NCBI RefSeq assembly: GCF_003945595.2
Contig: NW_024104754.1
Coordinates: 6,619,704-6,683,703, forward strand
DNA length: 64,000 nucleotides
Source: Pipra filicauda
Taxonomy: Eukaryota; Chordata; Aves; Passeriformes; Pipridae
Reading direction: 5' to 3'
Part shown: positions 40,901-53,400 of the stretch, piece after piece
How the letters are laid out: the number at the start of each line of letters is the position of its first letter
Numbering within the stretch: position 1 is the stretch's first letter
Made by a program: the position numbers and the translations under genes
Notes under the pieces: model-generated
Told to the model about the DNA's origin: nothing
The model's database searches: none
The model's input: only the letters and a program-made list of their open reading frames with translations

Positions 40901-43900
40901 GTTTCCATGTCAACTAGAACAATATGTAGCTGTACGATATAAAGCTAATAATAAAATCACCACTTGCTCCTCTGTAAACCACCAGTGTAAATGACCTAGT
41001 TACAAAAATGTAACTAGAAGGAAAGATGCAAATGGCCAAATTAATTTTTCCCCCTTCAACTATTTTTTTTCTTCAAGCAAAAGAAGCACCAAAACAGTCC
41101 ATCATGCAAACACTACTGAGCTTTCACTGATGTCACTAAGAACACAGTGTAACCACAGCAACCCAATGAGAAATAGCTTGGCATGACTGGCTTACTTTTT
41201 TTTTTATTTTATTTTTACACCTTTTTTCTTACCTAGCACGGAAGGAAAAACCCCCAATGGCCTGCAGAGGTACATGCTTAAATCTATATAACATGAATCA
41301 ATGATCTAACTCCAGAACCCTATATTGTTGACTGCATGTGCAGCAAGACAGCCAGCGTAAGGAGCACATGTACCCTCACCACAATACTGTGAACACCAAC
41401 GAAACAAACAGTGCTGACAAATGCCTGGGTCACAAGACACACCCCCTAACATCAGGCACAGAGCTAAGTCTTAAAAAACATCTGGGATAACCAATAGTTA
41501 TATATATATAACCAATAATCACATCCAGCAGCACCTCTGAAGAGTTACATAGCAGCACCTGAGGACCACTTTTGTCTAAGGGAGGCTAGCTCAGCTAACA
41601 AAAACAAGCATCAGCTGTGATGCTGACCTCTATGGTATGCACTGAGCACAACTTCAGTGCTGATGGCTTCACAAGGGCCATGCCTTGCCTCTTCTGCTGA
41701 GTACAGCAGGCAGACAAAGGATAAAGAATTCGAGCAACCAACAGGGCAAGCAACAAGAAGATTTAAAAAGAGATAGGACATGTGCATGTGATTTTTCAGT
41801 GGTCACCTGAAACAGCAGAATAAGCAGTTGACCTGTAAACAGATCTACTGAGAGAAAACTGAGATTTACCACACCATATTTTCCAGGGCTATCTGATGAG
41901 ACATAGTTCCATTCCTGGCCTGGCAGCAAACCAAGGCAGCTTCCAGCCAGAGGGGGATTCCTGAGCAATTCTGAAATTAGGCTCGGGAACAGTGCTATCA
42001 TTAGCCCCAGATGCTAATGCAACATTAATGTTTAGCAGCAGTACCAACACAGGGAGAACAGAGGAACAGCAACTTTCACCTTTTCTGACAGTCATCGAAG
42101 TTCATGAGAGTGTAAATGTAAGAGCTGTACCAGATGAGAACAAAAAAAATAATCATAGGTCAAGTGTCTTGCCTCACAGATAACTACCCAACAGCGGGTG
42201 CTTAGTGAGGAATGCAACAAGAGGAAAAACATAGGGCGATGCTATCCTGAAAGACTCTCATAACCTACAGAAATTTGCAGGTTGAGGACTTGTCTTCGTA
42301 ACTCAGCTGACTCTGATGACGAGACAGAAAATTCAGGATTCTGTAGTATCTATAATACAAATATAATACAAACAATATGGACACCTCTATTTCCCCAGCT
42401 TCACTGTGCTGCAGCAGGCTCCAGCAGGCTGTCTGACTTCTCCTCTGGGTATGGGTGTGCTTTGCTGTGGTTCAGTCAGGATCACATGAGGCTACAGACC
42501 CAAACCAAAGCAGCAGTGTGGCTAGGACAAGAAAAGCCCCCTGAGCAACATTCACTTTTAATGACCAGAAACCACAGAGCTGAGATCAAAGAGACCAAGC
42601 ATGTTCTTTTTCAGTCAGTCATGGGCAAGCAGGGAACTGCAGATTCCTTTACAATGCATATACATCTGCCTGGACCAACTTAATAGTAGCTGGGAACAGT
42701 TTAGACTGAGCAGAGCTTACTGAGGTTTTATTCTGAACACAGGGGTGTATGAGCTACTGTGGAGCTTGCCCGAAGGTAACTGGATACTTCCTGCATTCAG
42801 GCTGACACTGTGATCTAGGTAAGAGCTGATTTGGATACGTTCACCCTGAACTGTATTGAGAGTGCACTAGAGACACGGGACAGCTAATCGAGACTGCAGC
42901 TGGGCAGCTGCAGAGCTCGTTCTTTTTGCTCTGAGTGCCATGTTTCCCAGGAGCACAAAGGTGCATGGATGGAGGCTGGGAACTTCAGTGAGGAAATCTG
43001 AAGTCTTTACATGACAAAGGCCAATTCACCAGAATATCCTATAGTGATCTGTAATGTGATCAATGTGGTTAAAGTAATGATTTAGAGTAGTCATTTCAAT
43101 CACATGCTCTCTAGAATATAGATATCTGATTTCTATTTTTTGCTCATTGTCACTCTAATTATTACTGAAAATTCTTTTTCATGTGGTGACAGCGTCCAAG
43201 CTGGTTGCAAGAAGTGTGCCAAGACCCCTCCCTTACAGGGCCATTGCTGCGACAGAATTCATTTTGCTCTCCATTTCTTTTGTATCCTGGACTTGGTATC
43301 AACACCAGAAAAAGGTGTAAGCACAATCCAGTCTCCTATTCTCTTGAAGATGTGATGTGTGTCTTCAAGTGAGAAATTTGTCCTCTTTTCCAATTTAACA
43401 CACGCAGGCCAGTGCCACATACTTTCTTTAACACGTTTTGCATGATAGATGTTTCCAGACCCTGTATGGCCACACAAGCTGTGCTGATTATAAACATATA
43501 TTTAACCTTATCTATGAACTGCTCCTATTTCAACCCAGTGCAATTAAACTAAAAATTTTTACTGATTGTACAGTAAGGGATACCTTCCAACCTGAAGCCT
43601 CTCTGCTCTGGATATGTGTAATCACAATTTTACTAACAAGCTAACCCAGGCTTTGTCTGGGATCAGCAATCCTCACCCGCTCTCCTGAGGAGGGGGTGCT
43701 ACAGCCAGAACGAAACACAGTGACACAGAGACGTGACTTCTATTCAAATGCCATTACCTCTTGCTCTTTCCTGGCCTGCTGGAAGGATTGTTTTTACAGC
43801 TTGTTCTTTCTCATCAAATTACCAAGAACAGATGAACAGTGTTAAATACCTACACAGAAGACCAAACCTCCCTCTTGGCTACGGTCTTTCAAAACCCCCT

Positions 43901-44024
43901 GAGCCCTAAGAAACCTGCTCTGTCCCTCCAAGCGCAGGCATCGGAGACACAAACATTGCTCTGCTCTCTACGTTTCTTTCTGATGAAAAAGAACCACCCT
44001 TTTAAACATAAAGCCACGTGCACC
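31951..44024. other. CTLA4-ICOS intergenic, left part; no gene seen
   Basis: AT-rich DNA without recognised exons, RNA genes or LINEs. Small features are an 8-bp-arm hairpin (38904-38922) and a TA palindrome GTTATATATATATAAC (41497-41512) flanked by direct copies of AACCAATA. Open frames up to about 133 codons (42282-42683 +) show no domain. Confidence 0.6.
41497..41512. repeat. 16-bp TA palindrome flanked by direct repeats
   Basis: Perfect GTTATATATATATAAC, with AACCAATA on both sides. It looks like a small tandem or replication-slippage product. Confidence 0.8.
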
Positions 44025-45065
44025 TGCAGAGACTCGTGTGGGATTCCAGGAAACCGCAGGGAGCAGCCACACCTTCGCGAGGGCAGGCGCCGGGCCGTGC
44101 GGGGTCACCCTGAAGGGCTGCACCACGAGCCGGGAACTACGCTGGGCCGGGGTCAGGGCGAGCGAGAGCCCCCAGTGTGGCATTAGAAACACCTCCTGAA
44201 GCTCACACAGCCCCGCGGCGCGGCCTCCCCGGCCTGCGCTCAAGGCTGCCCCGCGCTGGGTATGGCCGAGCTCACGGCCCCCGCCCTCAGGGCTGCCCTG
44301 CGCTGGGTATGCCCGTGCTCAGGGCTGCCCTGCGCTGGGTATGCCCGTGCTCAGGGCTCCCTGCGCTGGGTATGCCCGTGCTCAGGGCTGCCCGCGCTGG
44401 GTATGCCCGTGCTCAGGGCTCCCTGCGCTGGGTATGCCCGTGCTCAGGGCTGCCCGCGCTGGGTATGCCCGTGCTCAGGGCTGCCCGCGCTGGGTATGCC
44501 CGTGCTCAGGGCTGCCCTGTGTTGGGTATGCCCGTGCTCAGGGCTCCCTGTGCTGGGTATGCCCGTGCTCAGGGCTGCCCGCGCTGGGTATGCCCGTGCT
44601 CAGGGCTGCCCTGTGTTGGGTATGCCCGTGCTCAGGGCTCCCTGTGCTGGGTATGCCCGTGCTCAGGGCTGCCCGCGCTGGGTGTGCCCGCGCTCACGCC
44701 CCCCGCCCTCAGCGCTCCCCGCAGGGCCCGGCCGTGCCGGAGCCGGGCCGGCAGCGCCCCCGTGCGGTCACGGGAGACGCGCCCGCCTGGTGTCGGGGGC
44801 TCGCGCGGGGCACGGGGACCCGCAGGGTTTTCCGCCGCGGGGCTGGCGCTGCGGGCAGCGGCTGCACTGCCCAGGAATGCTGCTCCCCCCGTTCCACAGC
44901 GCCCAGCGTGAAGGGCAGCTCCTGGCAGCGTCTCCTGCAGAAGGGGAAGCAAACCCTTCAGCAGTCCCTTGCCGCAGGAGCCCGGGGGTGACACATCTGT
45001 GGCTGTCTCGGCTCTGGCACCCATCAGAGGAGGGCGGCAGGACCAAGCCTGGAGCGGGACGATCG
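44025..45065. promoter_or_regulatory. CpG-rich island between CTLA4 and ICOS
   Basis: About 1 kb of strongly GC- and CpG-rich sequence in an otherwise AT-rich interval. It includes non-repetitive shoulders (44040-44240 and 44700-45060) around the minisatellite. No known promoter or gene starts here; ICOS begins 5.4 kb downstream. It may be the promoter of an unannotated transcript, or simply a GC-biased minisatellite locus. Confidence 0.5.
44292..44698 (+). repeat. GC-rich minisatellite, 13 units of 31-32 bp
   Basis: Each unit has the invariant core GGGTATGCCCGTGCTCAGG with a variable head: GCTGCCCTGCGCT (32 bp), GCTCCCTGCGCT (31) or GCTGCCCGCGCT (31). Order by head type is A A B C B C C A' B' C A' B' C*, where primes carry TGTG variants. 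The three-unit block A'B'C is repeated, showing recent multi-unit duplication. The unit has no stop codon in any + frame, which explains the 200-290-codon open frames here; they are not genes. Degenerate flanking units share CCCCCGCCCTCAG on both sides. Confidence 0.95.
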
Positions 45066-46283
45066 AGTGATCTCACCTTTGCAGGTGGGAGCACTGCCTT
45101 CGGTACTGCCTTTGTTCCCAAGGCAGTGAGATTCTGAATGACAGACACAAAACAGAGGAGACTTAGCTACATATTTGTGATTTCATTGTTTTCACTCCTT
45201 CAAATCCACCAAGGCCTCAGCTGTCTAAGCCTTGCTTCAGTTAACCACTAACAACAGTGAAGCCTGGCCTGAAAACACTTGAGAAACAGAAGTTTTAAAA
45301 GCGCTTTAAGTCACCTGGGAACAGACAGTAGCATGTGTGTGTCCTCAGCCACTTCAGTGTTTCTGGAAGTCCAAACCAGGGTTGTGCTGCTTCACCTGTC
45401 CTTGCAATTTTCAGCATAACTTTTGATTTATCTACAAGAATGCATCATAACTTTGGGGACTGTTTCTGCTGGAGAAAGATCCTCTTTGTCAACACAGTGG
45501 TAGTAAGAATTTACCTTTAAAAAGTAATCACAACAATGCTGAGATAAAAATCACACCACAAACCCCAAGTAGCACTGCAGAATGTGGCTCTTTCTATCCT
45601 AACTCCTTCAAGGCAGCTGACCAGATAACCACATAACAGGAGTTCCCACCCTACTACAAGCTTTGAAAGAGTTGGGGTGTGAAAATTTTACAAATGTGTA
45701 TAATTCATCACTGTCACACCTAAAAGACGGTTAAATTTACATTCAGAAGCCAAATAACTTCCATGGTCACCCAGCTCATCAGCATGTATCTCACATGCAC
45801 TGCTGCCATGTGCCAGACAATACCTGTATGGGTCCCTAGGTTTGCACTTCATTGGGGTTTTACATGTTCACTATCCATTCTGGAAGACCTCCCTTCCAAA
45901 CCTAGATATAAGCGACCCTGTAACAGAGTCCCACACAGCAGCCTGTTGGCCACAGGGAACTGCAATGGCTCCAGAAAGCACGCTCTTCCTTCTGGAGCAC
46001 TGCCCATAAACCCAGGCCACCTACAACCCTTGCATTCTCCTAAATACCTCCTTCACACTCAGGGCCTCCTGCACATCGGGCCCTTTTTTATCTACACTCC
46101 ATATCCTGGAGAAGTGGTTCAGTACCTCTGTTAGGTAACTGTGTTGAAGGATGCACAGGGGCTGGATGCACAGAGGTGTAGCAGCTCCTGACATCGGGTG
46201 GAGACAGTTTTTTCCTAGGTGGCTCTCAGTTGCCTTGAGTCGGCCAGTCCAAGACATTAGTCCCAGGATCTGAAGTGGCATTT
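45066..46283. other. Intergenic, no gene seen
   Basis: AT-rich DNA between the CpG island and a CR1 fragment. No exon or repeat was recognised; open frames of up to 123 codons (45763-46134 +) have no family resemblance. Confidence 0.55.
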
Positions 46284-46440
46284 AGAATCATAGAACAGTC
46301 TGTGTTGGAAGGGACCCTTAAACACCACCTAGTCCAACCCCCCTGCAATGCTTAGGGACATCTTCAACTTCTTCAGTTGTTCCCAGGGATGGGGCTTCCA
46401 CTGCCTCTCTGGGCAACTTGTTTAGACTTGGCTGAATTGC
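46284..46440 (-). mobile_element. CR1 LINE 3'-end fragment, antisense
   Basis: It starts TAGAATCATAGAACAG, runs through GTTGGAAGGGACCCTTAAA and CCTAGTCCAACCCCCCTGCAATG, and reaches the GGGGCTTCCACTGCCTCTCTGGGCAAC block. This is the reverse complement of the CR1 3' end. Confidence 0.92.
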
Positions 46441-49400
46441 CACTTAGCGCCTGTTGACTGAATTTATAGGTCAATACCCTTGCAAGCCTTAGAGCTGGGC
46501 TAAACTCCTTAACATACCTCATTTTTTTCATCTTTTAGGGAAGTCAATGACAATGAAATATTCTCAAGCGTCATAAAAAAAAAAAATAAATATTCATAGG
46601 GTACCTGAGCTTGTACCAAGAAGCAAAGCCACACACACTGCAACCCCAAAGGGAACCATCTCATTAGATCTACTCTGCAGGGAGGTGCCCTGCTGCTGAG
46701 CTGAGCGCCAGTAGCCTCCACTGTCACATTGATGGAGAGAATATTACAGCATGCCCCACAGGCCTACAGGAGAGATTAGACCAATATATCAGCAAAAGAG
46801 GCATCAGAACAAATGAGGGAGCACATGAGCTGCATTTCAGGCTGAAATCTCTACATACTGAATGACTGCAGCTTGTTTACACACCTAATGGGGAGTGGTG
46901 CAGATGGGAAGTGGGATTTAAAACCATCACAGGACCTTAAAAATAGCACAGTGAAAGTCATTGTTCCCCTCCTCAACTAGGAGGACAGGAAATGAAAACA
47001 CATGAGTGGAGAGGCTTTCTGCTCCAGCCCCGAGGGAATGACCCAGAGTCATGAGAATATAGGCCAGATATTGAAGCAAAGAATGAGAAGCAGTAGGAGA
47101 CAACAGAATATAAATTGTGTGGATAGACTGTAGAAGCCTCTGCAGAAAGAATCACAAAACATTCTATTGACAGAATATTTTATAGTGCTGTGGGCAACTG
47201 CTCACCATCCGCAAGCAGAAGTGGAAAACTGTTGGCGAGATGGAATAAGGCACTTCAGTGCACCTTGGTTTCACAGCAGACCTTGCAGTATCATTCTGCT
47301 AACATGTACATTGTTTAGAGTGGTAACAGTAAGTATAAATAAAAATTATGTGATTAAAGAGAGCAAAGAAAAATATACATCATACACACAGTGAAAATCT
47401 TTTCTGTGTCCTTAGGGAAACTGCAGAAGTGTTGTTTTCTAAGTTACTTGGAGCTAGAAGGCAGAAGCACTGAAGATTTGTGGTGTATGGACTAAGGGGT
47501 GAGCAAGCCCATTTCTCTTTGGAACTCAGTGTATCACTGAATGCATTTTTAAAGGCATAAAAATTCACAGAAGGCTTTTCCAGGTTGTAAATAGTCAGAA
47601 GTGAGATGATAGGAAAAAAAGGAGATTATCACTATGGAGTAGTGTTGTGGGTAGGACATGAAGAAAGAATAGGGCTTGAGGAGAAGGGAAAGCTACATTT
47701 CAGACAGGATTTACTGCATGTGGTGAAGGGCAGCCTCTGCTTGAGGAGAAGGGTAGTCAGGGACTGGGGGACAATCAGGTTAGAGGAGGAAAGAAGCCAG
47801 CTCCGAGAGGCGTGTGTGGATGGGAGAGTAAAAATCAAGACGCAGAGAAATGAATGAAGATGGAAAAAGGAAACACGTGTTTGTGAGCAAAAACAGTTGC
47901 AGTTGTAGGAAACGTGTTGTGGAAACAGACTGCTTGTCCCAGGTGGTTAACTGTAACCAACCGTAGTATTTACAGGAAACATTTCCAAATTGCAGTAACG
48001 ATGTCTTTGTGAAGTAGGTGAGTGCTGACAGAGGAGGGAGGCAAAGACAAAAGAACTGAAAGGCGGTGGAGGAGTCTGTTGGTGGGGACTAGAAGGTGAG
48101 CATCCCTTGTGCTGGGCCCTGAGCAGACTTTGTGTCTCTTCGCTTGTGAATATACACTGTGAGAGCCCCAGGCTCTGCTGGCTCATCATCAAATACACTT
48201 GAAATCACTGTTCAGATCAAACTTCAGAGTGCTGCCAAATGTACCCCAAAGTGTACTCCAGGCTCGACCCTTTTGAAACAAAGGGATCAGTGTGTTCTAG
48301 CAATCCCAAGTGCCAGGAAGCAGAAAAAGAGAAGGTGTAATTCCAGACTTCAGGCTATAATTATAGGAAAGAGAGTACATAACATATACAAACTGTTTAC
48401 TGGCTTTGATTGTTCTAGTAAGACCTATGCCAACCAAGCTATGCTAGTAGCTATTCTTACCCCAGAAGTGAAATAGATGTGTATTAATCATCTCTGCATT
48501 GGTATAACTGAAACAGTCACAGAGAGAGAGGGAAGGAGTAAGTTGCTCCAAAATAAGTATATTGGTTAAAAAAAAAAAAAGCTTCTCTATCAAGATTAGT
48601 TTCCTAACAAAATGTTTCAATTTTTAAGAAGGACATCAAAATTTTGAACCCTAACAACAATACTGATTTGTTTTGAAGCTTGTTTTCGTAAAAAGTTAGC
48701 TAAAGCTTTTCTCAAAGGAATACATTCCCCTCCATCTTTATTGGCCTTCCCAGCCTGTGGTAGGCTTTGTAGGGACTCAGTTCTTGGTGTGTTGTCAGCA
48801 TGCTCTCCCAGAGATATGGATAGGGGTACTTGGCACATGATTCTCTTCCACCTTCAATTTTGTAGCAGCAGCAGCAGCTCTTTTTACTACAAGTCTTTCT
48901 GGCAGCATGTCCTATGCTTACTTGAGGGACAATAAAGGAGAGGGCTGCTCTGATCTTTCAGCATTCCCCATGAGTTTTGTGGGGAATGGAAAAGATGATC
49001 CTACCTGGAACCTCAGTAGATCCCAATGTGGGTCACACTTTCATAGGCAAAGTTCCAGAGTCAGATGTATCTTTTGCAGCTTTATCATTGTTTGGACCTC
49101 CATATATTACTTTTCAGCTTCAGAATTAAAACCATACCACAGAAACTTTCTCTAGTTAAAGTTAATTATGCTTGGCTCCAGAAACCTGAGCTGAAAATTT
49201 GGATCAAATCCTGACTTGACTCAGGCTTAGCTCTGATTTTAATTTTAAAAAAGGCAAAGGTTTGCAGGACTTTGAAAAGATTTGAAGAAAGTAAAACTTG
49301 TTACCAGTGTCCATGTAAACACTAGTACAGCAGTAACAGTGAAAGAAATTAAATCACTTCTTGAGGAGAAGTAAACCAACATTTAAATATTTATTCACAC

Positions 49401-50343
49401 AGTATAAAATAGGAGTGAATCTGTAACATAATCCTGTTATTCACCAGTTATTTGGTACCACTGCATGACCATTACAAGAACTCAACTCTGGGAATGTCTG
49501 TAAGGCACCATTATTAGTCCTTTGTGTTTTCATTTTGTGCAATCAAAAGTGCTAACTGCATCAAATATATTAAACGTGATTTATAAGCTGCTTTCTTGCA
49601 TGTTATCTGCACTAAATTTAGTATTATAGACATAGAATAAATAGCCAGGACTAAATGACTGTAGAACATGTTGTCACAAAGGGTCCTGAAACACTCCTGG
49701 AATACAGATGGATAACAGGCTGGAATAGAGTGTGCTGCAAAAAAGCAAGGGAGAGGGAAGGACAGAAACTTTTGACCTAAGGCCCCAGGGCACTGGGTCT
49801 AGTTTCCTCCTCTCACAGAGCTGCAAGAAGTTTCTCATGACACTTCAGGCAAAGCAAGCCTGACCTCCAGGCTGGAAGTCACATTGGAGTGAACCTTTAG
49901 GAAGTCACAGGGCTGAAGGGATCTTTCTGCGATTTGGCCATGTTCTTCCAATGAATTTCAGGACCAGATACACAAGAGACTCCTACCCTACTAATGAATG
50001 GTTTCCACATAGAGCAAGACCATTAGTTATGTAAGGGCAGTTGTATTGTAAGCTAATTTAAAGAGGCTGCTGACCATGGCCATCTGTAGATGTGTACTGT
50101 AGATGACTGTAGCCCCTGTTGTGACAGACTTAACCAGAAATAAGTCTTTGCAGAAGTGAACATCAAAACTAATGTCAGAAAATCTTTCATCTTCCTGTCC
50201 GTGACAGCAAGCCATGAGATAGGAAAAAAAAAGCATTAAACTCCACAGGTGCATGCAATAGCTAATGCTGACATAGCTATAATGTAGTCAGGGGTTAAAT
50301 TACAAAGTCCTTCTGATTATCTTACAATTTCCCCCAGTACCCA
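46441..50343. other. Intergenic 5' of ICOS, no gene seen
   Basis: AT-rich. It includes an A-rich run (46577-46590), an A12 run near 48568-48580, and no recognised exon or repeat family. Confidence 0.55.
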
Positions 50344-50355
50344 CAAACCACTTCC
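50344..50355 (+). promoter_or_regulatory. Possible ETS-RUNX composite site upstream of ICOS
   Basis: CAAACCACTTCC reads GGAAGTGGTTTG on the other strand: an ETS core (GGAA) directly joined to a RUNX-type TGGTTT. It lies 57 bp before the upstream ATG of ICOS. ETS-RUNX pairs are common at T-cell genes. No TATA box is seen. Binding is inference. Confidence 0.35.
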
Positions 50356-50424
50356 TTTTCTACCCATGTGTTCTTCCTCATCTTCACAGCAGACAGAAGG
50401 ATGGTGCCTCTGTGTCAGGCAGGC

Positions 50425-50482
50425 ATGAAGTCAGTTGCTGTAACTTTCTGTGTCCTCTGCTTTCATTTTGAAGCCCTGTACA
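50425..50482 (+). CDS. ICOS exon 1 (signal peptide)
   Basis: It encodes [19 protein letters not shown] plus one base, with donor A|GTGAGT. The MKS start matches mammalian ICOS. A second in-frame ATG at 50401, with better context (A at -3, G at +4), would add MVPLCQAG before it. The short start is chosen on family resemblance. Confidence 0.85.
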
Positions 50483-53400
50483 GTGAGTATAATTTTGCAT
50501 TATTCTCCTTGCAGTAGGTATCTCTACAGAATAGAAAGAAGCCAATGATGGGAGACAGTAAATGAGGCATGATAGCAAGGGGTTGGAGGATAAAGGTAAT
50601 CAAGGGAAACAGCTACAAAAAGATAGCTCTCAACTAGAGTTGGTGGGAAGATAATTCCTGCCATCACAGGGCACTTGCTCTGAAACTAAAAAGTACCAGT
50701 TTTAACTGTTGATGTTCTTTAGCTCATCTGCTCAGCATTACCCTTTAGCTGTTTGGACTGTAGTGCTTCAGCCAGCTTCCCTTGCTGGGCATAAGATCTT
50801 ACAGCAGCACGATGGTGAATGGCTTAATAAAGAGAAGCCAGGTTATTAATATTAAACCTGCTGTTGTTTGGACGGGGAATTTTTATGCATGAAAAATGTA
50901 TATGGCATGGAAGAGTGGACGAGATTGGTTTGATGCAGGCTTGAAACACAGACAGACTGAAAAGGAACCGTAGCATTCCTGTGCTGTGTTTGAGAAGCTG
51001 CACAGTGACAGCACTGATCCTGGTCCAGCCATAAACATGGATGTAGTGTTTAGCAGGCTTCAGTGTTTTATCCCAGCTACGCAAAGTAAAATACCACAGC
51101 TCACATTTATCTCTGAAACCCACATATTGATGGGTCAGAATGGAAATACAGATGATACCTGATTAGGAAGAATCTATTTTTTATATATATACTGTCCAAG
51201 GATTTAGTATAATGCAATATAAGGAAGACCTGAGATTTAGTGTGTGCAGTTATTAAGCATGATCTAAATATGCTCTTTTGAAGGTCATGTCAAGGGCTAT
51301 TAATATGCTTGCTTCTGAAATTCTAGTGATAAAGGATAGGTTTCAAGCCCCCCTCTAGAATTTAAGTACTTCTGAGGTTTCATACAAAACTTAAACTTTC
51401 ATATAAATAAAAACCAGTTTTCAGCTCTGGCAATACAGATACTAAGGCTAACTAATACGTGGACAGCATACTGAGTTTTCAGATAGAATGGAAAGATGGG
51501 TGAAATCACAGGAAAGGATTGTAATTAGTATCACTAAAGGGACATGAGCTGCCCTTTTTCTCCTTTGAAAGTTATTCTTAAATCTACTAACAAAAAGTCC
51601 TTTCAATTAGGTTACATATTTCTCACCTAGCCCATTTAGCAGGTTTACTTGTCCAGCATGCTTTTACACATGGCCGAAGGTACCTAAAAGGCCATTCCTT
51701 GTGGGCAAAAACAGGCTGTAATTTTCAGGGTGCAAATAATTGTTCTATCTGATACCCACATTTTTCCTTTCCTTCTCCCTTCCTTCAAATATGGAGAGTA
51801 GATTTGGGAAGGGGACTGGGGAGAGAAGATGACAGGATAAAGAGTCTGCCTGTAATTAGAAATGGTATCTCTCAAGTTTTTTTATCTTACGCTGTACTTA
51901 GCATAAAAAGTACTAGTTATTACTATTCCTGTTAAAAGAAAAGTTCAACCTGATGGAAGACACATCAGCATGATACTCTTACTTAGAGAACAAGCTAGGT
52001 CTCCAGAGAGTGCTGCCCAGCATTGTGGCAAATTTTTGGGAGTAAAAGCAGAGTAACTACTGAGATTTTGGTGTGTTTTGTTTGGTTTTTTGTTTGGTTG
52101 GTTTGTTTCTTTTTGTTTGTTTGTTTTTTAACTTGGCAATTTGCGAGCCCTACTTAGCAAACCTAAACCCCTACAAGCAAGGATAGGGTTTTTTTCAATG
52201 TAAATAGGTCACAGAAGGGGACATATATGTGCACATGTGAGTATTATAATTTGATAACCCAACTGTGATAAAGAAATAGTTTGTAAGAGCATGGAGCCTC
52301 TCTGGTGACTGTAGAGAAACATAAGCCATGGGATTTGGGAGTACAGAGCTGTAAGTGGGATTCCATAGCACTTGAGGCCCTTACTCTGAAACACTGCACA
52401 CGAGCTTTTGCACGTCGACATGGTCATTTCTTAGAAGGGTTTCTGAAATATTATCAACAATGGCTGTTGTTTAGTGGTACATTTGATAAGAGTTTTGGTG
52501 TTTCTCAACACAAATTATATCATAAAAATAATTCAGGTTATAGATGGCTTCCTAGGATAATTCTGGTCATTTCTTGCTTTGCCCAGAAGCACTCTTTCCT
52601 CTCTTTATCCTTGATTCTTGAATGATAGGAACATGTTAGTTTTAGGCATATGACTAATGACACTGAATTGACAGTGTCATCTTTCAGAGTGCCTTGAAAG
52701 GTAAAAGCTATAGCAACTTAAAAAACTGTATGGTTTCATTATGCATTTAGTATTAACAAAACAAATGGGTTTGTTTTAGAGGCAGGGTCTGCAATCTCCT
52801 TGTTCATCTTCAGAGGCAAAAATACACAAGTGAAATTATGCTTCTTTTTGTCAGCTAGTTAGCTTTCTGAGAGTCATGGCAAATAATACAAACAGCAAGA
52901 AAACCAAGCTCCTACTCTAAACCTCAGCCTTGAAAAGTGACTGAAAGTGGTTTTTAAACCTCTGTTAGGACCAAAATGTGTAACAGATTGGTGATGCTTT
53001 CAAATAGCACTGGGTCTGCCAAAGAGCAACTAGAAAGCTCAAAATTGCAATCCCATTAAAATGAAAAGAATGCACCTTCCATTGGCCTCAGTATCCAAGC
53101 ACACTACCATAGAAATTCCCAAACCTCTGGCAGAGGGATTTCCTGCTGCAGTAAAGATGAAATTGAGATGGAAATGGACATAATTGTAAATAAATATATA
53201 CACAAATGCACATCCTTTTCCATAGTTTAGTATAGCAAGATGTTACTTCCATACACATGTTCATCTCTTGGATTTACATCTGAACCATAATATTTGTCTT
53301 GACTCTGCTTCACATCAGGTAAGCCAGGAACAACTCCATGCCACTCCACAGTGTAACACTGCCAGGAAACAAATGAACAATTTGTTTCCTCTTGTCTCAA

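Noticed and set aside
44177..45137. Overlapping open frames of 216-291 codons rich in Cys, Pro and Gly
   Set aside because: They arise because the 31-32-bp minisatellite unit has no stop in any + frame. The three frames are the same repeat read in rotation, without a signal peptide, splice sites or known domain.
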